This document shows, piece after piece, positions 36,374 through 46,278 of a DNA stretch of 64,000 nt. Source of the stretch: Diabrotica undecimpunctata (lineage: Eukaryota; Arthropoda; Insecta; Coleoptera; Chrysomelidae); NCBI RefSeq assembly GCF_040954645.1, contig NC_092813.1, positions 15,044,136 through 15,108,135 of the forward strand. Direction: 5' to 3'. The position numbers and the translations under genes are program-made. The notes beneath the pieces were generated by a model. It was given only the letters and a program-made list of their open reading frames with translations. It made no database searches and was not told where the DNA came from. Each line of letters opens with the position of its first letter. Position 1 is the first letter of the stretch.

Positions 36374-36604
36374 ATGGGAGTTAAGAGTTGTGTTGTTGAA
36401 TTCCATAGTAAGCAAAGAGACAATGCCAGGACAAGACTCTTCACGAGAGAATTTAGTAGGTATCGGCAAAGAGATGAGGGTGTTCAAGCACAACAACTAG
36501 GGAGGCTTAACCATTTAGAACCCCATAGAGATGCCGATTACCCATTAAGAAGGAGACCGCTACCATTTCCAATCGAAGGAATCAACAACATTAGAAGACA
36601 GTAA
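36374..36604 (+). CDS. small Arg-rich protein, unknown (left arm only)
   Basis: A 76-aa frame between PLA2 and the core protein, on the same strand. It is rich in Arg (REFSRYRQRDE, PLRRRPLPFP) and has no recognisable domain. Its location inside a virion gene cluster and its basic character would fit a minor core protein. The right arm has lost this region, so there is no second copy to test conservation. A competing overlapping frame (36315-36500) makes the call uncertain. Confidence 0.4.
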   Translation: MGVKSCVVEFHSKQRDNARTRLFTREFSRYRQRDEGVQAQQLGRLNHLEPHRDADYPLRRRPLPFPIEGINNIRRQ

Positions 36605-37576
36605 TTTTAAAATTTTTTTATGTAATTAATAATAATTAATATATGCTCTATTTTCTATTGTCGTTTTTTTTTTAATGAGATAAAAGACTTGTTGTTGTAT
36701 GTATTATGGGTAGTTGGTTGGAAACAGTCAAGATGGTTGGTAATAAGAAAAAGACAAGAAACACCACTAAAAGAAAGGTCACATCCTCCTCCTCATCTTC
36801 TAAAAGAAAAATTTCAAAGCAAAAGTCATTTAGTTTATTGAGAGTAATTCGAGACATTAGAAAGAAACTATTGGAAAGCAAACCAAGAACGTTAAGGGAA
36901 GCTATTCAACAAGCATTACGAATTGTGAAATTTTACAAGAACATTAAAAAACCACGTGGTCGAGTAATCCAAGTTCCAAAAATTGGGGGTATAGTCGACA
37001 CGTAATTTCGTGAGAAAATTTATAGGAACCAGAGGAGTAAAATACTACTAAAATGGCAACACTGTTAGAGTTACCACTACTTTATTGAACAGTAGCGTAG
37101 ATATCTAATTTTTAATTAAATAAAAGTTTTTATTTTTATTTAAGAAAAAGTTTCATTTTCTATAAAGTTTAAATAAAAAATATTGGTGTTGTTAACTTCT
37201 GTGATATATCTAGGAAGTGATAACACTAATCAACTCGGCTAAATAGAACTTATTGTAAAATAACAATACCTATAAAAAATTGTTAATAAAAGTAATTATC
37301 ACATACAATTAAATAAATTTTTTATGTACAAGTATTTTAGTATACAAACGTTTTAATAACACAACTGCTCATAAGTTTTAAAACTTATGATCACATTTTA
37401 TCCCTGATAACTTAGTTATTGTAATAAAAAAAATAAAGAATTAATTTTTTAAATTATATACAGCGTATTCTATTAACAACTTTGGTTTGACACCGTGTGA
37501 GAGAAGACTTAGTATCTCAATAATTTAAAAATGGGTAATAGGTCTAAAACTTTTATGAACATCTTTTTTATATATC

Positions 37577-38457
37577 TATAGTTTGTTTTTTAACCAGGAG
37601 GAGTAATTCAAATTTACCGCGCCGTAATGCTTGTTTGTAATTGGTCCAACCGCAGGCAAGTTTACTCCACTAAATTATGATATTTTGACACTAATGACAT
37701 TTATGAAATTTTAAAATTCAAAATTTATATTTACAATTTTTTGTATTTTCTGCGTTATTCCTTTAATTTTTAGATTTTTCGTTTGCATTTATAAAAACAA
37801 CAGTTTTTTTAGAACAATTTAGCGACATATTAGTGTTAGTAAGCTAAAAATTAGAAAAGATTAAAAGATTAAAATTTTAAGTAAAATTATCAACCGCCCA
37901 GATCTTCCAAATATGTGTCGTTCAGTATTATATAAATTCTTTAAGCAACTCAATTTTAAGTAAGTAAATATGGGTTAGCCACAATTATATAGTAAATAAA
38001 ACGTGCAACCCAAAAATATATTATGTCTGAGTTAGGGAATCAATTAAAAGATAAAGAGCTTTATTCTAATTAGAACAAGGCGGATCTGTTTTGAAGTGGA
38101 TGTGAAAGACGGCATTCGGATTTGTGCAGAAAAAGTTACGTAATATAACTTCTTACATAATCTTCTACAGTGTAATATATAAACTCTAAAATTTCTTCAA
38201 CTTCTTCATAACAATCCAACATTGTTTTATTGGAATTAGAAAAACAAAAACATATATGTTGTAAGTGAATTGGAAAAAAATATTCAAACATAAACAAAGT
38301 TAGGTTAGAATCGACGTGTGTCCGATACTTATTACTGGATTAGCGCAAGACCGAGATAATTAACCAAAAAAGATGTATTTGGTGACTTTTCTAGTAACTT
38401 TCTTGGGTGCGAGTCTGTCTTTTTAGTTTACTCCTCCTAGTTAAAAAACAAACCATA
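37577..38457. mobile_element. ~880-bp MITE-like element with 30-bp inverted repeats
   Basis: Terminal repeats TAGTTTGTTTTTTAACCAGG (from 37579) and, on the other strand, TGGTTTGTTTTTTAACTAGG (from 38455) continue through AGGAGTAA, with about 2 mismatches in 30. TA lies outside each end (37577-37578, 38456-38457). No transposase frame is inside, so it would depend on a related autonomous element. It is nested in the 3.5-kb transposon. Confidence 0.7.
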
Positions 38458-38701
38458 GCAGGTATTTTATAATAACCTAACCTGTACTTTGATTATTTTA
38501 AATTAAATTATGTTGTATGTTTTTGTTCTATCATGAAGTGTATTTGTACTCTATTTTCAAAGATATATAAGCAAAACGAGAATTTGACAATTACAATAAA
38601 AATAAAGGTTTCAACTAACACCTAGTTGGAAATAAGAACTTAATAATCTACTCATAATCACTGTTATCGCTAGTATCAGTTGTATCTTCTATATTTATAG
38701 T

Positions 38702-39260
38702 TCATTTGGTTAATGCTGGTAAATATTTAACATAGTCATTTTCCACTGCGATTACATGTTTGATTACACTTTTCCAGTTGGTTGCTGTGATCTTTGTGAC
38801 TTCTCTTCTAATTAACTGGAGAGCAGTAGACAAAAATTTAGGAGCCACGTTTCTTCTTCTTCTATTACCTTTAAGTTGTGTCCATATTAACTCTATTGGG
38901 TTCAATTTACAATAGTAAGGAGGAATTAATTGTAATACTGGGCATACCAAGCACGGTATGCCCATTACTGCGAGTACAGTTATCAACAACATATTCCTTC
39001 TGGTACTGTCTACTGTCAACAACCTCCAACAATTCCTTTTTACTATATGATGCCTCAAAGTACAAATCTTTCTCAAACAAATTCTTGAATTTGTAATTTG
39101 TTTCAAGTAATATTTGGAATTTTCTCATTAATCTTGAATAATATGATACGTTGTCCATGATAATCACACTATATTTAGGTAATCTCGGAAGAAGAGGTTC
39201 CTTTAATATTTTTTTGTAGGTATTAATAATACATCATCGATCCATCTATTTTCTCCACCG
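38702..39260 (-). pseudogene. IS630/Tc1-type DDE transposase remnant
   Basis: Two overlapping minus-strand frames carry the expected motifs: HCGGENRWIDDVLL (~39250), VIIMDNVSYYSR with the second catalytic Asp (~39160), and PPYYCKLNPIELIWTQLKG with the final Glu (~38930). At least one frameshift separates the Asp and Glu motifs, so no active enzyme is encoded. Confidence 0.8.
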
Positions 39261-39679
39261 CAGTGTAAAATTATAATTCTCTGTCCTGTCATGTAGGTAA
39301 GATGTTTCTCCTATAGTCTTGTAGCAGATTGCTTTGGATACTCTGATAAACATGTTTTTACAATTGCTTCTGATTTAGACAATTTAGAACACAATTCTTC
39401 ATAAACATGTTTCAGCATATGTTTGGATGGTATCATCAGAGAGGTATTGAAAATGTCGCTTACATTTTACTACACGGCTTTGTAAAGATATTCCAATTGA
39501 TTAGAGGGTTCCGCTGGCTCTTCAGCTGCAGAAGTTAGTTTTATAAAAACTAACTTCTGTTTTTTTCTTCAAAAAAAACATTAAACGTTTACATCTATGG
39601 TTCCTGAGTTGAACTTTTTTTATAATTCATTTCCATCATATTGATAGCTAAAAGCATTATAATTGACGCTCGAACTTCT

Positions 39680-39894
<215 letters not shown>

Positions 39895-39895
39895 T

Positions 39896-40060
39896 CTTTC
39901 AAACCATGATTCACAAATTGAACCCTCCATATCCTCATGATAATCTAGATTCACGTCTTTATTTTTTTTACAGATATTAATAATAAATCGTCGATGCATC
40001 CATTTTCTACACCGCAGTGTAAAATTATAATTCTGTCCTTTATTGGGCGGTAATGAATTA
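39896..40060 (-). pseudogene. duplicated transposase fragment
   Basis: The segment 39970-40045 repeats 39215-39290 almost base for base (both contain ACCGCAGTGTAAAATTATAA). It encodes the same first transposase motif region, followed by [16 protein letters not shown] on the minus strand. A partial tandem duplication with the (TA)n tract between copies explains this. Confidence 0.65.
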
Positions 40061-40728
40061 GAACACTTTTTGTTATTATTCGTCCAACTTTTTTCACGGT
40101 GTCATGAATACCATACCAGGTTTCATCCAAATAAACAATATTTCGTTTAAAAATAAAGTTTAAAATAATATAAAATATTATACCTGCCTACCCAATTGTA
40201 AACCACTGGACGGTCGAAACGAAATTTATTGGGATAAACTACTTTATGGTTTCGGTTGCTCAGGCAAAAATTGTTATCTTACGCAAAGAATGCATCGATG
40301 ATAACTTTATCTGAGCGACTGTACATATTTTACCAGGCTCATCTAAATGTAAATATCGATGAGAATATTAAAACTTTGTATTATTATACATCTCAGTCAT
40401 TGATAATTTTGCAGTTAATAACTACTCCTGGTAGAGTACTTTTATTTTATTTTTATTGTCTGCTTTTATTACAGATAAATATATTTTTACACAGTCTCAC
40501 CGAAATACGAGGCGACTATATATTACCTCTAATACCGATATTTGCTGGGTTGAGCGCATTGGGCACTATTGCTGGGGGTACATCAGCTATCGTGAAGACT
40601 ATTAACGACGCAAAAGCAGCTAAAGAAGATTTACTCGAAAAACAACGTCATAATCGTAAAATGGAAGCACTGGCAATTGGAAAAGGTTTATACTTGAAAC
40701 CATATAAAAGTGGAATGGGTATTTTTTT

Positions 40729-41120
40729 ATGAATGAGAAAATGGATCAAATAAAGATTTCAAAACATTCTTTGTCAAATGTAGAGTTACAAAATATGCAA
40801 AATTATTGAAAATCCCCCACTTCAGAGCTGTATTTATGAGAAATGGGTTTCCAAAAAAAATTTGGCAATATGAGAGTGGAATTATTAATTTAGACAATAA
40901 AGACGGACTTGGAACTCATTGGACAGCTTACAAGAAGAATAAATCCAAAGTCGTATATTTTGATAGTTTTGGTAATCTGAGACCACCGTTGGAAGCTATA
41001 TCATACTTTAATTCAAATGGTTATTGTCAAATTGTTTATAATCATAAAATTTATCAAACTTATAACACTGCAAATTGTGGACAATTGTGTTTAGATTTTT
41101 TAAATAAATACCCTTTTTAA
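40729..41120 (+). pseudogene. adenain-like cysteine protease, frameshifted (left arm)
   Basis: The gene is collinear with the right-arm copy at 48610-49002. A one-base loss in an A-run at 40790-40793 breaks the frame after about 20 codons. The downstream frame from 40806 still holds all catalytic residues: His in GTHWTAYKK, Asp in FDSFG, and Gln/Cys in YQTYNTANCGQL. The family is the adenovirus maturation protease, which cleaves virion proteins. Confidence 0.8.
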
Positions 41121-41160
41121 AAGAATATTCTTTTATTTACTCTATGATTATCGTTTGAAC

Positions 41161-41961
41161 ATGTCGTACACTTTTGTGTTATCTGGAAGAGAATCGGTGT
41201 TATCAACAAAAATTTACCCACCAATTATTTTAAACGAAAATGAACAGTATGTACTAGGTTTAATAGATTTCATGTCATACAATACAATTCCAAATGTAGA
41301 CCAAACAAACAACAAGTTTTATATAGATGGTTACGATATAACGATTCCACATGGTTCTTATGAAGTCGAAGATCTTTCAAATTATTTAACTGAAAAAATA
41401 ACTGAATTAGAATTAAAAGTAGATCAAACACCAGATAAAGTTGATACAGAAATTAATAAAGGAAAGAGTCAAGAAAAAAATAATGCAATTGGTAACGGTG
41501 TGCCTAGAAAAAATCATAATATAGATCAACCTACAAGTTTGATATTGAGAATTAATAACAATACACTCAAATGTGAAATAAAAAGCAACAAAGTAATCCA
41601 TTTTGAAAAACCAAATACCATTGCTCCCTTATTGGGATTTACACCAAAACGGCTCTCACCTTTAAAGACTCACGTAGCTGAGAATCCTGTGCATATCACA
41701 AAGGTTAATTCTATTTGTGTGGAATGTAATCTAATCACTAATTCATACGTCAATGAAAACCAAGGTCATATCATCCACATGTTTTATCCAAATGTCTTAC
41801 CGGGTTACAAAATTGTGGAAATTCCAAAATAGGTAATTTATTTACCTGTCACAAATAGATATATTGATGAAATTTTCATTAAAATAGTTGACCAGGACGG
41901 TAATCTTGTTAATTTCACACGAGAAGTTATTACGTTAAGACTACATTTAAAAAAAGTATAA
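41161..41961 (+). pseudogene. candidate penton protein with nonsense codon (left arm)
   Basis: This gene is the same as the right-arm copy at 47769-48569, but a single A-to-T change creates TAG at 41830-41832. It leaves 223 of 266 codons. The start ATG at 41161 was chosen. A ~50-residue hydrophilic insert (residues ~85-125) separates two beta-rich halves. The conserved stretch LLGFTPKRLSPLKT is followed by KVNSICVECNLITNSYV. The penton call is from gene order and recalled family resemblance, not a structural test. Confidence 0.65.
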
Positions 41962-41964
41962 ATA

Positions 41965-42165
41965 ATGGTTTTAATTTACAACTGTAGCAAATTTAATCCA
42001 GGTGTGGACAGTGTATATAATATTAAGAGTGTTGATAAAAACATTAGTGACAAGCAGACTCTCAAACCGTTGACAACAGAAAACAAAGTCTTTTTAACCT
42101 CACTAGGATTTAAAATAAAACACAACAACTACGACAGTGACAGGGAAAAGAAATACTTGGTGTAG
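41965..42165 (+). CDS. small conserved element protein (left arm)
   Basis: A 66-aa frame between penton and major capsid candidates, 3 bases after the end of the penton gene's extended frame. The C-terminal part LTTENKVFLTSLGFKIK is a short motif I associate with small Polinton/adintovirus proteins of unknown function. Only one residue differs from the right-arm copy (His vs Tyr), which supports it being a real gene. Confidence 0.65.
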   Translation: MVLIYNCSKFNPGVDSVYNIKSVDKNISDKQTLKPLTTENKVFLTSLGFKIKHNNYDSDREKKYLV

Positions 42166-42233
42166 AATAAAGTTTTTTATTAATACTAGAATACTTGGGA
42201 TTTTCTTGAGGTGTACTTGTAAGAAGAGGGAAT

Positions 42234-43451
42234 ATGAGTTTTAACATTTTAAATATTGGAGATCGTGTATTGGTTGACAATTCAGTTGTGAGTCGAGAAA
42301 TGCACAGTCATTTACCTTATGCCAATGCAACTTTTAATCATTGTGATGAAATAAGAATACCAATTCAGATTCAAGATATATACACCCTACCTTCTGAGAG
42401 TTATCTGTATATTGAAGGACGTTTAACGAATGATGGGAAAGAAAGCAATACTTTGCGCTTTATTAATAATGGTTTGATGCATTTATTTGATAAAATACGA
42501 TATGAAATTGGAGGCTGTGTAATAGATAGAGTGAGAAATTTAGGTATAACAACGACAATGAAAAACTATGCTTCGTTCACACAAACTGAATCTAATCGAT
42601 ACAACTGTATAGGTTGGAGTATTAATGACACACCAACAGTTGCTGATAAAGCAGGAAATTTTAATGTTTGTATTCCACTCAAACTTGTACTTGGATTTTT
42701 TGAAGATTTTACAAAAATTCTTATTAACATACGCCAAGAACTCGTATTGATAAGAAGTTCAACTGATTTAAATGCAGTAATGTCTACAGTAGAAACTGAA
42801 CTGAAACCAAAAGTGGAAATATTTAAATTAATATGGAAAATGCCTCATATTCAAGTGTCCGATTCAGAAAAGTTACGTTTATATAAATTTATTGAAAATG
42901 GGTCCAGTTTGGAGCTTGCATATAGAAGCTGGGAATATCATGAAATTCCTCTACTGCCTCAGACAATGAAATTTAACTGGAATGTAAAAACTACCAGTCT
43001 ATTGGAGAGACCACGATTTGTTTTGTTTGCATTACAAACTGTCAAAAAGAATGCAATAAAAGAAGAGAACAGCTATTTTGATCACTGTAATCTTACAAAC
43101 TTAAAGCTATTTCTAAATTCTGAAATGTACCCGTATGACAATTTGAACTTGAACTTTAGTAAAAGACATTATGCCCTTGCATATGAAATGTATGCACAAT
43201 TTCAACCGTCGTACTATTACAAATCCATAGGAGATCCATGCCTTACTATGTTACAATTCTGTGCTGTTGCTCCGATATTTGTTATTGATTGCAGCAGACA
43301 AAATGAATCAATTAAATCAGGAAGTGTCGATATGAGAATAGAAATAGAAACTAATAAGAATATACCAGCTAACACAACTGCTTATTGTATAATTATACAT
43401 GACCGTATTGTTAATTATAATCCTCTAACCAATGTAGTTCAAATGTTTTAA
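42234..43451 (+). CDS. major capsid (hexon-like) protein candidate, left arm
   Basis: A 405-aa frame that belongs to an abundant arthropod family found beside adenain, PLA2 and integrase genes. It is taken here as the double-jelly-roll major capsid protein. Landmarks: YLYIEGRLTNDGK (~62), FINNGLMHLFDKIRYEIGG (~80-97), NLGITTTMKNYASFTQTE, IWKMPHIQVSDSEKLRLY (~203), RPRFVLFALQTVKKN (~262), NSEMYPYDNLNLNFSKRHYA (~292) and VIDCSRQNESIKSGSVDMRI (~357). No breaks. It differs from the right-arm copy at five residues. Double-jelly-roll fold is inferred, not visible from primary sequence. Confidence 0.75.
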   Translation: MSFNILNIGDRVLVDNSVVSREMHSHLPYANATFNHCDEIRIPIQIQDIYTLPSESYLYIEGRLTNDGKESNTLRFINNGLMHLFDKIRYEIGGCVIDRVRNLGITTTMKNYASFTQTESNRYNCIGWSINDTPTVADKAGNFNVCIPLKLVLGFFEDFTKILINIRQELVLIRSSTDLNAVMSTVETELKPKVEIFKLIWKMPHIQVSDSEKLRLYKFIENGSSLELAYRSWEYHEIPLLPQTMKFNWNVKTTSLLERPRFVLFALQTVKKNAIKEENSYFDHCNLTNLKLFLNSEMYPYDNLNLNFSKRHYALAYEMYAQFQPSYYYKSIGDPCLTMLQFCAVAPIFVIDCSRQNESIKSGSVDMRIEIETNKNIPANTTAYCIIIHDRIVNYNPLTNVVQMF

Positions 43452-43617
43452 CTGTAGTTCATCTAATGAAGCAAATCTGTACTTTGGGTTTTTAAGTATA
43501 AATAAAAAGTTAAAAAAAAAGTTTACTCTTATTTAACACCCTGTACACAATAAATATTTTCATAACCTTGTTGATGTTAAACATAAGTGTCTAATTGGGG
43601 GCTAGACTAGTACCAAA

Positions 43618-43712
43618 TCTGAAAGCTGTTCGAGACCTGTTCAAAGCTGATCAGGACCTGTTCAAGACCTGTTCAAAGCTGATCAGGACCTGTTCGAGAC
43701 CTGTTCAAAGCT
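43618..43712 (+). repeat. CTGTTC/TGATCA satellite at left arm-loop junction
   Basis: About 95 bases of a short unit built from ACCTGTTCAAAGCTGATCAG. The same satellite, in reverse orientation and about three times longer, ends the right arm at 45826-46118. Confidence 0.85.
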
Positions 43713-43900
43713 ATATATAACTTATTTATCATTGCTTCTGTTACTGGTAAAACAACCATTCTGTGTATAATGTTTTCTGTAGTAGGATCTAAAATAGCAA
43801 TTTCCCTACAAAGAAATACATCTTCCCCAGGAAAAGAGAAACCTTGGATATCCACAATGAACATGTCTTCACTCTCTCGATATTCTCTAACAACATACAA
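43673..43900 (-). pseudogene. truncated conserved protein at loop edge
   Basis: The minus-strand frame begins MYVVREYRESEDMFIVDIQG and contains FPGEDVFLCREIAIL. It runs straight into the satellite, whose codons form its last residues. The N-terminal block resembles a widespread arthropod family of unknown function that I cannot name. The rest of the gene is missing, so the loop was probably cut here when the palindrome formed. Confidence 0.45.
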
Positions 43901-43948
43901 AAACTTGCAAGTGGAACGTCTTTTACATATTTTTCTATCCCCTCTTTA

Positions 43949-44871
43949 TTATATTGCGTCACTTTTATCTATCCATGAGTTGTGAGATCTATCAAAACCT
44001 AACCACTTGACAAAAATTTTATTTTTCTTTCTCTTTAATACCTTTTCAACTAAATAACTGTCTTTATGTTTAACTTTTTGTAACTGGTCCTTATAAAATC
44101 CCCCAAGAATTTCTTCACCTTTATAGTCTTTTAAATAATATGTAATAGGGTTTCCCAGTTTTATTTTATAAACAGTGAAAATTTCATTAGACCAATTTGG
44201 ATTGTATTTTTTGTCAAAAACTCCTCGATGTTTTGAAATGCGTACATGATCACCAATATGAAATTTTTGACTTTCCAAATCAACTGTTTTAATGTGATTG
44301 TATACAGTGTTTAACAATAGTTTTTCATGCTTCTTCTTAACATCCACTGGCTTCATTCCTATTGTTCTGTGAACTTTATTGTTGTATTCATTAACAACTT
44401 GTTGTAAAATATTAATCCATTTGTAGGTACCGTTGAAACTAAACTGTTTCCAAATCATTGATTTAATCGTGCGAATAACTCGCTCAGCAATCGCAGCCTT
44501 TTCTCACTGTATACATTGTAATGATTAATATTATATTTTTTCATCAATTTTTTCATATGTGGATTAAAAAATTCAGTTCCCATATCTGTTTGAAAATTAT
44601 TTGGTTTTTGCTGTTTAAACACATACTCCATACATTTGGCTACTTCAACACCTGATTTATTTTTTAGTGGTAAAGCCCATAAAAATTTTGAAAAACAATT
44701 TATTACAACCAAAATATATTTGAAATTTCTGTTTGTATTTGAATATTTTTGCATATCAATCAAGTCGGCTTGGAACAAATCATTAAGAGATTTTATAATA
44801 ATTCTTCGTCTTTTAAAGTTAATTCTTGCAGGTTTGTGTAACTCATTAACGATATCTCTTTTAACAGACAT
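43949..44871 (-). pseudogene. Polinton-type integrase with chromodomain, frameshifted
   Basis: An rve-type DDE integrase that would insert the element into host DNA. The first frame (44871-44455) has Asp36 in LFQADLIDM and Asp96 in FQTDMGTEFF. A one-base loss near 44500 shifts the frame just before the catalytic Glu motif. The second frame (44458-43949) continues with NEYNNKVHRTIGMKP, an SH3-like DNA-binding part (GDHVRISKHRG), and a C-terminal chromodomain (YLVEKVLKRKKNKIFVKWLG, then SHNSWI). A chromodomain tail is typical of Polinton integrases and may steer insertion to chromatin. The start lies 5 bases after the upstream gene's stop. Confidence 0.85.
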
Positions 44872-44876
44872 GATAT

Positions 44877-45800
44877 TTATTCTATAATGTTTGCCTCTTT
44901 TAGTTCTTCAATAATTGAATGCATTTCATTTGTATGTCCTGTATGGCCAGCTAGCTGTGAAGATAGTAATAAACGTAATCGCTCTACAAGTTCATTTGGA
45001 TCATCCCAGTGGACGTAATCGATTTTATTGTTGTTTACTTCCATAACCAATCCTTTACCTTCTGTTATTGGTGCAATTATTTTTTTATATTTTTCTTATC
45101 TACTACCATCTATCTGTTTACTTGATCTGTAATGCCTTCTGTGAGCATTCGTCGCTACAACTATCTTTTTATAGTTATTCTCATCTTCATCTGTAAAACT
45201 AGCTGGATATTTCTTAAACAAAAGCTCATATAAACCTGGTGTTCCCCTGTACCTTTTCTTTTTTAAAAGAATATCAGCACCATCTAAATCTATTTCAGAA
45301 TTCCCAATCAGTAGCTTTTCAGATGTTTCATTAAATCGAATTCCATATTTATGATCAAATTCTTTGTTTAGAACATCAGCGTGCATATTTGTAATATATT
45401 TCCTAGGCAATGGATCATATTGATCCCAGTAGTCTACACGCGCCTGGTTAGCAATATCTTCAAATCGATTTTCAGAGTGTTTATCATTTTTAATCTGTTC
45501 TTTTATATCATCCACTTCAATGTTGTCCAATATCGATTGTTTGATTTCACTTGTTTCAAAGTCAGTAGTTTCATTATCGTCATCATCGGTTTTAATGTAC
45601 CTTAAAGGTTCATCGTTTTTTGTTTCATTTTCTGGACTGGAATTTTTTGAACTATTTAACTTGTTCTCAATATTTTTCAAGTGTTTTGTAATTGGATTAA
45701 ATAAATCTTCTTGGATTATTTGTCCTTGTTTTAATTGTCTTAATTTACTTTGGATGTTTCTCCGTTTAGTTATAAGTTGTCTTTTCAAATCTTTATTCAT
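44877..45800 (-). pseudogene. conserved arthropod element protein (DUF8207-like), internal stop
   Basis: A ~307-codon gene with a single in-frame TAA after codon 234 (GSR, ~45096). The N-terminus is basic, with a coiled-coil-like helix (RQLITKRRNIQSKLRQLKQG), followed by an acidic stretch. The conserved C-terminal domain contains YGIRFNETSEKLLIG, GTPGLYELLFKKYP, HWDDPNELVERLRLLL and SIIEELKEANII. I recall this domain as DUF8207, always near virus-like genes in insects; function unknown. It lies directly upstream of integrase on the same strand, as in an operon-like pair. Confidence 0.7.
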
Positions 45801-45825
45801 CGTAAAATGTAGGTATTCGCTTAAC

Positions 45826-46118
45826 TTCTGAACAGCTCTGGATCAGGTCTCGAACAGGTCCTGATCAGCTTTGAACAGGTCTTGAACAGGTCTCGAACAG
45901 GTCTTGAACAGGTCTTGAACAGGTCCTGATCAGCTTTGAACAGGTCTTGAACAGGTCTCAAACAGGTCCTGATCAGCTTTGAACAGGTCTTGAACAGGTC
46001 CTGATCAGCTTTGAACAGGTCTTGAACAGGTCTCGAACAGGTCTTGATCAGCTTTGAACAGGTCTTGAACAAGTCCTGATCAGCTTTGAACAGGTCTCGA
46101 ACATCTTTTAGATTTGGT
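45826..46118 (-). repeat. CTGTTC/TGATCA satellite at right arm-loop junction
   Basis: About 290 bases of alternating GAACAGGTCTTGAACAGGTC and TCCTGATCAGCTTTGAACAG blocks, roughly 16- and 32-base steps. It is the reverse complement of the left junction satellite and lies 26 bases from the start of the conserved loop gene. Confidence 0.9.
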
Positions 46119-46278
46119 ACTAGTCTAGCCCCCAATTAGACACTTATGTTTAACATCAACAAGGTTATGAAAATATTTATTGTGTACAGGGTGTTAAATA
46201 AGAGTAAACTTTTTTTTTAACTTTTTATTTATACTTAAAAACCCAAAGTACAGATTTGCTTCATTAGATGAACTACAG

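Noticed and set aside
36672..36881. 69-aa antisense frame over the core-protein gene
   Set aside because: The sense strand encodes a protein conserved in both arms. The antisense frame has no motif.
42540..42737. 65-aa antisense frame over the capsid gene, present in both arms
   Set aside because: A shadow of the sense frame; the two arms are copies, so conservation is not independent evidence.
45821..46135. 104-aa frame of repeated Asp-Leu-Phe-Lys-Thr units on the minus strand
   Set aside because: It comes from the junction satellite. A repeat whose unit length keeps frame gives an open frame by chance; no start context or homologue was seen.
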